Shown in pieces: positions 5,158-11,554 of a stretch of DNA of 17,205 nucleotides (positions are counted from its first letter, which is position 1; each line of letters begins with the position of its first letter). Below the pieces are notes generated by a model that saw nothing but the letters and a program-made list of their open reading frames with translations, searched no databases and was not told the DNA's origin. Origin of the DNA: Flemingiibacterium sp045636145 (GTDB lineage: Bacteria > Bacillota > Clostridia > Oscillospirales > CAG-272); contig JAZTWV010000054.1 of NCBI GenBank assembly GCA_045636145.1, positions 1 through 17,205 on the forward strand, in the 5' to 3' direction. Position numbers and translations under genes: made by a program.

Positions 5158-5380
5158 CAATAATCCTATTAAATGCGACCTTGAAACGGTCATCACGGCG
5201 CAGATAACGATTATTGACAGAGATACTGAGATAAGTGACCATATGGACCTTGTAGCACACGCCGACAGCTTGGAAGCTATTATCAAGAATTATTTTGCGA
5301 ATCGGACCGACGATTGCAAGCTCGACGATGAGCATATCAAGGTGAAGTTGTTTGTGCATGAGAAAGGGAATGGAGAATAA
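5147..5380 (+). CDS. Hypothetical protein (77 aa)
   Basis: A 77-residue acidic ORF with start ATG 5147 and GGAGG at 5133-5137 upstream. It has a beta strand (VITAQITIIDRD), a helix (HADSLEAIIKNYFANR) and a final strand (EHIKVKLFVHEK). That simple alpha/beta order fits a small single-domain phage protein. No family is recognised. It overlaps the previous stop and lies three bases before the next gene. Confidence 0.65.
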   Translation: MNPNNNPIKCDLETVITAQITIIDRDTEISDHMDLVAHADSLEAIIKNYFANRTDDCKLDDEHIKVKLFVHEKGNGE

Positions 5381-5383
5381 CCC

Positions 5384-5944
5384 ATGAAGCTTAAGAAAAT
5401 TGAATCAATATTGAAACCAAACAAAAATGTGTTAATGTACACAGCCGGTGACGCACAGTGGATAGGTGACGGTGGTGCTATGTATCCGATATACGGTATG
5501 CCGCATCTGACGGAAGAAAATCTCCTTGTTATGTGGGATATACCGGAGGACAAGCGCGAAAAGTGGCATTTTCGTTACGGCGAGAGCCTTTATCCAGAAA
5601 TGTTTGAAGATAGTGCCGACGGCGAACAGCTTATTGAGCGCGGTATGTCGCCAATCTCCGTTTCGGGCGGCATGGCTGAACCGCTTCGGACAGAACAGGG
5701 TGTTCTTTTTATCAATCAGCGGTATCTCAACCCATTTGACGACCTTGAGAACGGCTACGACCTTTATGCAAGACTTGACCGCCATAAAATGCCATACATA
5801 GCGGTCAAAGAGGGATATTCGCTTGTGGGAATCATTTCTCCCATGGTTGTTGTAAATGACAAGTTTATATCCGAGCTTGAGGAACTGCTTTCACTGTCCC
5901 GCCTTTCTCGCGATAATCATTATGGAACAAATTATACCAGATAA
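5384..5944 (+). CDS. Phage hypothetical protein (186 aa)
   Basis: A 186-residue protein beginning after GGAGAATAACCC. The N-terminal part includes NVLMYTAGDAQWIGDGGAMY and PIYGMPHLTEENLLVMWDI, a pattern found in uncharacterised proteins of Clostridia phages. The middle holds EQGVLFINQRYLNPFDD. The C-terminal part has two hydrophobic strands (GYSLVGIISPMVVV) and a helix (ISELEELLSLSRLS). There is no signal peptide and no catalytic motif I can name. It is the largest of the unassigned accessory proteins. Its end overlaps the next gene by 23 bases. Confidence 0.7.
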   Translation: MKLKKIESILKPNKNVLMYTAGDAQWIGDGGAMYPIYGMPHLTEENLLVMWDIPEDKREKWHFRYGESLYPEMFEDSADGEQLIERGMSPISVSGGMAEPLRTEQGVLFINQRYLNPFDDLENGYDLYARLDRHKMPYIAVKEGYSLVGIISPMVVVNDKFISELEELLSLSRLSRDNHYGTNYTR

Positions 5945-6167
5945 CCCCTTCATCTCCCCGGAGTGGGAGCTGCCTGCGGTAGACGGAGTATATGAGATAT
6001 GCGATATGTTCGGACAGACGGCAGTTACGCTGTTTGACAGCTCATGCGGAGCGTTCCTTCCTGTGCCCGGCATAATAGGGCTTAAGGGATGGCGCAGGTA
6101 CATACCGGATGCGGAAGACATATCCGAGTTTCGGGCGAGAGGGAGTGACGATGTAATATGGATATGA
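5922..6167 (+). CDS. Hypothetical protein (81 aa)
   Basis: An 81-residue ORF starting inside the upstream gene, at ATG 5922. No good ribosome binding site is visible, so translation is probably coupled to the gene before. It contains PAVDGVYEICDMFGQTAVTL and ends FRARGSDDVIWI. The short, acidic, beta-rich composition is typical of phage accessory proteins. Its TGA overlaps ATG 6164 of the following split gene. Start choice is moderately uncertain; an in-frame start at 5856 is also open. Confidence 0.55.
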   Translation: MEQIIPDNPFISPEWELPAVDGVYEICDMFGQTAVTLFDSSCGAFLPVPGIIGLKGWRRYIPDAEDISEFRARGSDDVIWI

Positions 6168-6367
6168 AAACAGCTATTGAAGCATCCAGACGGTGCGTGC
6201 CGATTACATACAACGGTGTCAAATACAAGCGCATCACGTAGAGGATCACCAATATAAACGAGCGCGGCGGCGAGAGTTGTTCGCTGGTACTTCTCGATTA
6301 CTGCGGCTCTGCGGTGGTGATCGCCGCAATGGGTGATGTGGAAATATGGGAGGAAATCAATATATAA
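6164..6367 (+). pseudogene. Small phage protein split by an in-frame TAG
   Basis: From ATG 6164 (ATGA overlap with the upstream stop; ATG 6158 is also in frame) the frame reads 25 codons ending NGVKYKRIT. It meets TAG at 6239-6241 and continues 41 codons as RITNINERGGESCSLVLLDY and GSAVVIAAMGDVEIWEEINI to TAA 6365-6367. That final stop overlaps the SSB start by one base (TAATG), the tight coupling expected of an intact gene. Small Clostridia phage proteins with a KYKRI strand followed by LLD-x-CG and then a VxIA strand look similar and are uninterrupted. It may be a point-mutated gene, two peptides, a read-through protein or a sequencing error. Confidence 0.6.
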
Positions 6368-6834
6368 TGGCAAATTTCAATCTTAACAAGGTAATACTCG
6401 GCGGAAGGCTTTGTGCGAAGCCTGAGCTGAAGCAGACGAAGAGCGGTGTGCCGGTTACAGATATAACCGTGGCGGTCAACCGCAGATACAGCGGTAAGGA
6501 TGAAAACGGACAAGCCGTACAGCCTCAGGCAGATTTTATCAGAATCATACTTTGGCGTCACGATGCAGAGTTTGTGTGCCGATATTTTGACAAAGGCTCG
6601 GCTATATGCATTGTAGGCTCTATTCAGACGCGCACATGGACGGACAAGCATAATGTGAAGCAGTACGCTACGGAGGTTGTGGCAGATGAGGTGCATTTTG
6701 TGGATTCCAAGGGAGAGGGTCACACATCTTCCGCGCCCGGCACATCAGCTCCGATGCCTGCATACTACACAGCCGAGGGCGGCAACGGACCGCAGTTTGA
6801 AACTATCGCAGACGATGATGAATTGCCTTTTTAA
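6367..6834 (+). CDS. ssb: Single-stranded DNA-binding protein
   Basis: A 155-residue SSB that coats single-stranded DNA during replication and recombination. The OB-fold starts at NKVILGGRLCAKPELKQT and runs through VPVTDITVAVNRRY, ADFIRIILWRHDAEFVCRYF, KGSAICIVGSIQTRTW and YATEVVADEVHFVD (to about residue 115). A Ser/Gly/Pro-rich linker leads to the acidic tip DDDELPF, the standard SSB tail that recruits partner proteins. ATG 6367 is preferred over 6346 because it gives MANFNLNKVIL, the usual SSB opening, and a TAATG overlap; GGAGG lies at 6350-6354. Its place before the HUH initiator supports a role in this phage's own replication. Confidence 0.95.
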   Translation: MANFNLNKVILGGRLCAKPELKQTKSGVPVTDITVAVNRRYSGKDENGQAVQPQADFIRIILWRHDAEFVCRYFDKGSAICIVGSIQTRTWTDKHNVKQYATEVVADEVHFVDSKGEGHTSSAPGTSAPMPAYYTAEGGNGPQFETIADDDELPF

Positions 6835-6852
6835 TAACAAGGAGAAGTAACT

Positions 6853-7344
6853 ATGAAATGGACCAAGGATAAGCTTGATTTGTTTTTTGCGATGAAAGAC
6901 GAGGGCTGTACATTAACTGAAATTGCAGAAGCTCTCGGGTGTTCAAAACAGTGTGTATACGACAAACAGAGCGCACTTAAGAAACAGCTTCCCGGATATA
7001 TGCCGGCAAAAAAAGCAAAACGCGGACGTGCTTCGGCAACTGTTTCCAAAATGGAAAATATTGCAGATGAAATTACGACAGAAGTGCACAGAGAGGTGAC
7101 GCCTGGCACACGCGAGTATGAATCAGTTGGCGAGAATCCGTGCTTGACACATAAACCCCGACTGCTTCAGGTGGTGGAAAACATGATTGATTATGTCGCG
7201 AAGCTGGGATTCAAAGAACCTACGCATTTCTATTGCGACATAAATGAGATGCGCGAGGAAGCACACGTTTCAGTACTTGACGGCACAGGCAAGGTGTATG
7301 AGCTTAACTTATCGGTAACTGACCCACAAAAGGTGGCACTGTAA
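6853..7344 (+). CDS. HTH DNA-binding protein (163 aa)
   Basis: A 163-residue protein with AAGGAGAAG upstream. Residues 3-45 form a helix-turn-helix: WTKDKLDLFFAMKDEGCTLT then EIAEALGCSKQCVYDKQSAL. A basic linker follows (AKKAKRGRA, 53-61). The C-terminal domain (about 103-163) reads PRLLQVVENMIDYVAKLGF and ends in beta strands (EAHVSVLDGTGKVYELNLSV); I do not recognise it. Position between SSB and the candidate origin suggests a replication accessory or a regulator of this module. That is inference from context. Confidence 0.75.
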   Translation: MKWTKDKLDLFFAMKDEGCTLTEIAEALGCSKQCVYDKQSALKKQLPGYMPAKKAKRGRASATVSKMENIADEITTEVHREVTPGTREYESVGENPCLTHKPRLLQVVENMIDYVAKLGFKEPTHFYCDINEMREEAHVSVLDGTGKVYELNLSVTDPQKVAL

Positions 7345-7372
7345 CATTACAATATTATATAGCTCGGAATTT

Positions 7373-7391
7373 TCAGAGGCACCGCCTCTGA
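7373..7391 (+). repeat. Inverted repeat, 8-bp stem and 3-base loop
   Basis: TCAGAGGC (7373-7380) and GCCTCTGA (7384-7391) pair perfectly around ACC. No U-tract follows on either strand. It lies about 30 bp after the HTH gene stop. Confidence 0.75.
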
Positions 7392-7397
7392 TTCGGG

Positions 7398-7418
7398 CTT
7401 GTAATGGGTATTAACAAG
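7398..7418 (+). repeat. Inverted repeat, 8-bp stem with one bulge
   Basis: CTTGTAAT (7398-7405) pairs with ATTAACAAG (7410-7418), with A7413 bulged and a GGGT loop. It directly follows the previous hairpin. Confidence 0.6.
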
Positions 7419-7488
7419 TCGGGGTAATTCTTTTAACCTACATGTTTTCATAATTCATGCACGTTAGAGATTCATAGCAGATTCAATA

Positions 7489-7507
7489 TGTTCTATGCTG
7501 TAGAACA
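7489..7507 (+). repeat. Inverted repeat, 7-bp stem and 5-base loop
   Basis: TGTTCTA (7489-7495) pairs with TAGAACA (7501-7507) around TGCTG. It lies seven bases before the large hairpin. Confidence 0.7.
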
Positions 7508-7514
7508 CATAACA

Positions 7515-7561
7515 GCCCGTCCAAAACAGCGAAGCTTCAGCGCAGCGAATTTTGGACGGGC
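7515..7561 (+). repeat. Large hairpin, perfect 12-bp stem, 23-base loop
   Basis: GCCCGTCCAAAA (7515-7526) and TTTTGGACGGGC (7550-7561) are exact reverse complements. The loop contains the palindrome GAAGCTTC (7531-7538). The sequence after the right arm is CGATAAGGAT, so there is no terminator T-run. It sits 29 bp before the HUH initiator start. It is the strongest candidate for a cruciform nick site or an RNA control element. Confidence 0.8.
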
Positions 7562-7590
7562 GATAAGGATATACAAGGGGAAGTAGAAAC

Positions 7591-8529
7591 ATGAGTGCAT
7601 TTATCAGAGAAAATCAAATAGTCCGCCGAGATGTGAAGGGTGAGCAGATGAAGGATGTGGAGCTTTGCGTAATGACAGAAGGACGCAAGGCTTATTATAC
7701 ATCTTCGCGACGCCGTGTGCGCCGTAATCTTACAGCACCGAAGCAGGCATCACTTAACGACAAGAATGCATGGCTTTACCTTGGACGACTTATAAACATG
7801 AATTTCGGCAAAGGTGATTACTGTTTGCATCTGACATACGATGGCGACCACATCCCCGACACGGCGGATGAAGCAAAGAAGGATTTTGAACGATTCATCG
7901 GCAAAGTTAAGAAGCTGTACCGGGAACGCGGTATAAAGCTCCTGTACATCCTGGTCATGTCCTATTCTTCCGGCAAGGACGGTGAGCCTGTCCGTTTGCA
8001 TATGCACGTTCCCATGACGGGCGGTGTTGACCGCACGGAAATAGAGCTTTTATGGCGTGCACCTGACAAACCGGGAAGATGCAGAAAAGATGCAACGGAA
8101 GCCGAGCGTGCGGCAAGGCTTGGTGCGCCGCTTGGTTTTGCCAACTGTGACCGTTTGCAGACACAGGACGGTCTGGGTGCGCTGACTACATATCTCGCAA
8201 AACAGCCACGAGAGGGCATAGCACGCCGTTGGTATGCTTCTGTGGGACTTCGCAAGCCTTATACATATGCGCCAAATGATGACAAGTATGATTTTCACGA
8301 CCTCAAGCAGATAGCAGAGCGCAACGCGGATGCGGTTGACGTCGGTTTTTGGGAACGTCAGTATCCCGGTTGGACTGTATGTGAGCCGAGAGAGTACGCC
8401 TACAAGTGTACGGACAGCGAGTTTTCGGGAATGTCGCTTCTTGTGAAGCTTCGCCGGCTTACGGATGCGGAGCTACGGGAACGGAAACGAAAGAGGGAGC
8501 GTATCGCCAAAAGAAAGGAGTTGGTATAA
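7591..8529 (+). CDS. HUH-type rolling-circle replication initiator (G2P/ORF2-like)
   Basis: A 312-residue protein carrying the three motifs of HUH endonucleases in order. Motif 1 is LHLTYDGDHIP (79-89). Motif 2 is the metal-binding HUH, H137-M138-H139 in RLHMHVPMTGG. Motif 3 is YLAKQ (201-205), with catalytic Tyr201 and a nearby Lys. HUH proteins nick one DNA strand, stay joined to the 5' end and start rolling-circle replication. The motif layout resembles the G2P/ORF2 replication proteins of small phages. The C-terminus is very basic (RERKRKRERIAKRKE). GGGGAAG precedes ATG 7591. The next gene starts in the stop (TAATG). Most tailed phages do not encode this protein; phage P2 gpA is a known exception. 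Family call is confident; the origin location is inferred. Confidence 0.85.
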   Translation: MSAFIRENQIVRRDVKGEQMKDVELCVMTEGRKAYYTSSRRRVRRNLTAPKQASLNDKNAWLYLGRLINMNFGKGDYCLHLTYDGDHIPDTADEAKKDFERFIGKVKKLYRERGIKLLYILVMSYSSGKDGEPVRLHMHVPMTGGVDRTEIELLWRAPDKPGRCRKDATEAERAARLGAPLGFANCDRLQTQDGLGALTTYLAKQPREGIARRWYASVGLRKPYTYAPNDDKYDFHDLKQIAERNADAVDVGFWERQYPGWTVCEPREYAYKCTDSEFSGMSLLVKLRRLTDAELRERKRKRERIAKRKELV

Positions 8530-8930
8530 TGCCGTTTGACACGGAGTATCTCGGAAAATGGATAACACCATCGGAGGATGAAGAGCAAGCAGCGGTATTT
8601 GAATGGGCAGAGTATGCCGAAGCGGCATATCCGTGTCTGCGGCTTATGTATCACATCCCAAACGAGGGCAAGCGCAGTGCATCATACGGAGCACGGCTAA
8701 AGCGTTTGGGCATGAAGAAAGGCGTGTCGGATATCTGCCTGCCTGTAGCAAGAGGTGGATACCACGGGCTATACATAGAGCTTAAGGCGGCAGGCGGCAA
8801 GCCTACGCAAGATCAAAAGGAGTTTTTGCGCTCGGTGAATATCGAGGGCTTTCTTGGCGTGCTTTGTCACGGCTCCAAAGAAGCGATCGCGCTTATTGAG
8901 CGTTATGTGAAGGGGGAGGAGCGAGTGTGA
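8529..8930 (+). CDS. VRR-NUC domain nuclease
   Basis: A 133-residue PD-(D/E)xK-type nuclease of the VRR-NUC family. Visible landmarks are the N-terminal acidic segment EDEEQAAVFEW (16-26), PNEGKR (44-49), the catalytic GVSDICLP (65-72, Asp68), YIELKAAGGKPTQDQ (82-96, Glu84 and Lys86), and a C-terminal helix (SKEAIALIERYV). The eukaryotic relative FAN1 and many phage homologues cut branched or flapped DNA. The start overlaps the initiator stop by one base (TAATG), so the two are made together. A role in processing replication or packaging intermediates fits this context. It overlaps the next gene by four bases (GTGA). Confidence 0.9.
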   Translation: MPFDTEYLGKWITPSEDEEQAAVFEWAEYAEAAYPCLRLMYHIPNEGKRSASYGARLKRLGMKKGVSDICLPVARGGYHGLYIELKAAGGKPTQDQKEFLRSVNIEGFLGVLCHGSKEAIALIERYVKGEERV

Positions 8931-9226
8931 AGTCACGGCAGAAGTTCCACGTGTTGAATATCAAGGGCGTTTCATCGGAGAGACAGGGACTCATATTCTA
9001 CATTTGCCGCTGTTACTGCGACTTACCAAAACCCAAACGCGATATGCTTGATTTGCTGTATGAACGTATAGGAGGTACGAATCAGAAGGCTCTTCGTGCC
9101 ATGATGGAGACAGATGACAGTCTGTCAAAGATATGCCGGGAACACTACATAGCATCGGAAACGACGTTATACCGACTCAGAGCAAGGTTTTACATGGAAT
9201 TTCCTCTTGAAGAGTTAATGCGCTGA
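8927..9226 (+). CDS. Small HTH protein before the late module (99 aa)
   Basis: A 99-residue protein with a GTG start (8927) in a GTGA overlap and AGGGGGAGGAG just upstream. The C-terminal half contains a likely helix-turn-helix: ALRAMMETDDSLSKICREHY then ASETTLYRLRARFYMEFP. The N-terminal half includes FYICRCYCDLPKPKRDMLDL, which may be helical. Phage genes in this place, last before the terminase, are often late-gene activators of the ArpU or RinA kind. The fold would suit that, but I cannot assign it to either family. It is followed directly by the hairpin terminator, so it ends the early transcript. Confidence 0.7.
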   Translation: MKSRQKFHVLNIKGVSSERQGLIFYICRCYCDLPKPKRDMLDLLYERIGGTNQKALRAMMETDDSLSKICREHYIASETTLYRLRARFYMEFPLEELMR

Positions 9227-9280
9227 AACCCGAATCGGCAAGGCGCGTGTGCGTATATGTATGTGCGCGGAAAATTGAAT

Positions 9281-9333
9281 AAAAACGCACACTGTGCATT
9301 AAAGCTCACGGGGCTTTGCACGGTGTGCGTTTT
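9281..9333 (+). terminator. Strong hairpin terminator, probably bidirectional
   Basis: AAAACGCACACTGTGCA (9282-9298) pairs with TGCACGGTGTGCGTTTT (9317-9333): 17 pairs with a single G-T wobble. The loop has a further small pairing, AAAGC with GCTTT. The T-run at the right end and the A-run at the left end make it usable on both strands. It separates the replication module from the packaging module. Confidence 0.85.
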
Positions 9334-9381
9334 GCTGTCATTTGCGGTGCGAAATTGTGTAGTTATGGAGGGGGTGCTTTG

Positions 9382-9390
9382 TGATATAAT
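9382..9390 (+). promoter_or_regulatory. Extended -10 promoter for the late operon
   Basis: TGATATAAT (9382-9390) is a perfect extended -10 box (TGnTATAAT). A weak -35 candidate, TTATGG, lies at 9363-9368 with a 16-base spacer. The expected start of transcription, near 9397, leaves a short leader with the ribosome binding site GAGAGGGGG (9400-9408) before ATG 9414. The poor -35 box would suit an activator, for example the HTH protein just upstream. Confidence 0.65.
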
Positions 9391-9413
9391 TCAGGTAAGA
9401 GAGGGGGAAGCGT

Positions 9414-9998
9414 ATGGCAAACACACGGAAATACACATCTGCCGGCAAGCTGAGAGCGGCAATCAACAAATATCTTGACTCGATCAGAATGCGATGCGTG
9501 GTTTATGAGACCGATGCATACGGCGCTTATGTGCGTGACGGCAACGGCGATAAAGTGCCTGCCAAGGATGTTAACGGTAAACCGATGTACGTTGTGACAT
9601 ACGTTGTGCCTCCGGAACTGCACGATATAGCATCCGCGGTGGGAATGAAGTGCTATGACACATGGCTCAAATATGCATCAGGCGACTACGGTGAGGATTT
9701 TGCTGAGGTGTGCGCCGAAGCAAAGGAAGTGTGCCTCAGATGGACGCTACGCGAAATGCACACCCGTACCAAAGGTGTTGACGCCATGAAGTGGGTGCTT
9801 CAGGTTAATTACGGTATGCGTGAGACTAAAGAGGTTGAGCTTGGAGCGGCTACGAGAAAGACGCTTGAAGTGTCAAGTCTCACCATGGAGGAGAAGATGG
9901 CGCGACTTTCGGCTATGCCTGAACTGCTTTCACAGATATGCGGTGATGATTCGTGCGAAGAATCAAACGATGATCAGGACGGCGGCGACGGCGATTGA
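9414..9998 (+). CDS. terS: Terminase small subunit
   Basis: A 194-residue protein directly before the large terminase, where small subunits that recognise phage DNA are found. The opening TRKYTSAGKLRAAINKYLD and the segment TYVVPPELHDIASAVGMKCYDTWLKYA resemble the gp3-like DNA-packaging family, with an HTH in the middle. HTRTKGVDAMKWVLQVNYGMRE is the usual core helix followed by YG-x-RE. The last 20 residues are very acidic (ESNDDQDGGDGD). GAGAGGGGG precedes the ATG. The stop overlaps the TTG start of the large subunit. Confidence 0.85.
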   Translation: MANTRKYTSAGKLRAAINKYLDSIRMRCVVYETDAYGAYVRDGNGDKVPAKDVNGKPMYVVTYVVPPELHDIASAVGMKCYDTWLKYASGDYGEDFAEVCAEAKEVCLRWTLREMHTRTKGVDAMKWVLQVNYGMRETKEVELGAATRKTLEVSSLTMEEKMARLSAMPELLSQICGDDSCEESNDDQDGGDGD

Positions 9999-11539
9999 CA
10001 ACGGTTAAAAACAATATACCGCTCCGGCAGATAGACGATGCTGTATATCTTGCCGATTGGTTTGCAAGGCTTTGTGAATCAAATAATAAGACCTTTATGC
10101 CGCTGTTCTTTGACGAACATCGGTATTTGGTGCTCAAGGGCGGCGGTGGTTCGGGCAAATCCGTATTTGCGGCACGCAAGGTACTTGAGAGGGCATCCTG
10201 TGAGGCGGGACACCGTTTTTTGGTATGCCGCAAGGTTGCAAGGACGCTCCGCGAATCCTGTTTTAAACTCATATGCGCACAGCTGATACAGTATTACCCG
10301 GCAGGTATCGCCCGTATTTACACGGGTGATATGAGAGTTGTCTTTTCAAACGGCTCGGAGATAATATTTGCAGGTCTTGACGATGTAGAGAAGCTCAAAT
10401 CAATCTACGAAATCACAGACGTTTGGGTGGAGGAAGCTACGGAGATCACCTACGACGATTTTTCGCAGTTAAAAATCCGTATGCGTGGTAAATCGGCGTA
10501 TTACCGTCAGATGATTCTCACCTTTAACCCCATCAGCATCACACATTGGCTGAAAAAGGAGTTTTTTGACAAGAAAAGCTCCAAAGTACGCACCCACGAA
10601 TCAACTTATCACGACAACCGTTTTCTTTCAAAAGAGGACCGCGAAACGCTTGAAGATTTCAAGGAATCCAACGAGTATTTCTACAACGTCTACTGCCTCG
10701 GTATGTGGGGTGTTACAGGTAAGACGGTATTTGCGGCAAAGATTCTCACGGCGCGTTATCAGAACTTACCGAAGCCGTTCTGTTACGGTTTCTTTGAAAT
10801 AGAGTACGCCGCCGAGCAGATTGCGTCGTACCGCTTTAAGCAGAGTAACGACAAGTATGCACAAGGGCTTATCAAGGTCTTCAAGATGCCTATATCCGGT
10901 GTTCCTTACGTTATCGGTGCAGATACTGCCGGTGAAGGCTCTGACAGCTTTGTAGCGCAGACGCTTGACAACCGCACAGGAGAGCAGGTTTGCATATTCC
11001 GCCGCGCAATGGATGAGGACATATTTGCACATCAGCTTTACTGCCTTGGACGGTGGTACAACGATGCGCTTGTTGCGGTAGAGACAAACTTCTCCACATA
11101 CGTTTCCCGTGAGCTTCAGCGGCTCCACTATCCAAATCAGTATGTGAGAGAGCGCATGGATGACTATACGCACTCCCTCGAACGGTCTTACGGTTTTCGC
11201 ACAGACACAAAGACACGCCCGGTACTCATTGCAGGGCTTGTGAAGGTGGTACGCGAGAACCCAGAGCTTATATGCGATAACACCACCATTGAGGAAATGC
11301 TTACATTTGTCCATGACGAAAAAACATACAAACCGCAGGCCGAGGAAGGGGCGCACGATGACTGCGTTATTTCCCTTGGTATTGCTCATATGATACGTCC
11401 CAAGCAGGATGTTATCGGCACTGTACCGGAGACAAAGCGTGTCAAGTGGCACCGTTCGCAGTATGAGGATTATGAGAATGCCACCGAGGAAGAGCGTGCA
11501 ATGCTTATAAAAAAGTGGGGGCTTCCCGAAGGAATTTAG
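9995..11539 (+). CDS. terL: Terminase large subunit (ATPase and nuclease)
   Basis: A 514-residue motor that cuts concatemers and pumps DNA into the prohead. The N-terminal ATPase has Walker A GGGGSGKS (49-56), Walker B VWVEEATE (143-150) and the coupling motif LTFNP (175-179). The C-terminal RNase H-like nuclease has Asp310 in IGADTAGEGSD, Glu363 in VAVETN and the acidic pair in HDDC (454-457). Overall order and length fit the PBSX-like (Terminase_3/6) group. The start is TTG 9995 in a TTGA overlap. No ATG before Walker A leaves enough N-terminus, so TTG is the best choice. It ends in TAG, and the portal ORF lies downstream in the same frame. Confidence 0.95.
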   Translation: MTTVKNNIPLRQIDDAVYLADWFARLCESNNKTFMPLFFDEHRYLVLKGGGGSGKSVFAARKVLERASCEAGHRFLVCRKVARTLRESCFKLICAQLIQYYPAGIARIYTGDMRVVFSNGSEIIFAGLDDVEKLKSIYEITDVWVEEATEITYDDFSQLKIRMRGKSAYYRQMILTFNPISITHWLKKEFFDKKSSKVRTHESTYHDNRFLSKEDRETLEDFKESNEYFYNVYCLGMWGVTGKTVFAAKILTARYQNLPKPFCYGFFEIEYAAEQIASYRFKQSNDKYAQGLIKVFKMPISGVPYVIGADTAGEGSDSFVAQTLDNRTGEQVCIFRRAMDEDIFAHQLYCLGRWYNDALVAVETNFSTYVSRELQRLHYPNQYVRERMDDYTHSLERSYGFRTDTKTRPVLIAGLVKVVRENPELICDNTTIEEMLTFVHDEKTYKPQAEEGAHDDCVISLGIAHMIRPKQDVIGTVPETKRVKWHRSQYEDYENATEEERAMLIKKWGLPEGI

Positions 11540-11554
11540 CGCCAAAAGAAAGGA

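Larger units (their letters stand above)
7345..7590 (+). other. Structured non-coding region, candidate replication origin
   Basis: This 246-bp stretch is the longest gap in the window and has no supported ORF. It holds four inverted repeats (7373-7391, 7398-7418, 7489-7507, 7515-7561) and ends with the ribosome binding site of the HUH initiator (GGGGAAG, 7577-7583). None of the hairpins is followed by a T-run, so they do not look like terminators. HUH initiators nick at or beside hairpins, often near their own gene. A double-strand origin here is therefore a reasonable inference. A leader RNA structure controlling the initiator is the main alternative. Confidence 0.45.

Noticed and set aside
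7345..7590. Rho-independent terminators among the hairpins before the HUH gene
   Set aside because: None of the four stems is followed by a T-run on either strand.
2157..8625. 0A-box-like words (TGCCGAA) that might be targets of the Spo0A-like protein
   Set aside because: The matches I saw lie inside coding sequence, for example near 2157 and 8616, and the word is short enough to occur by chance.
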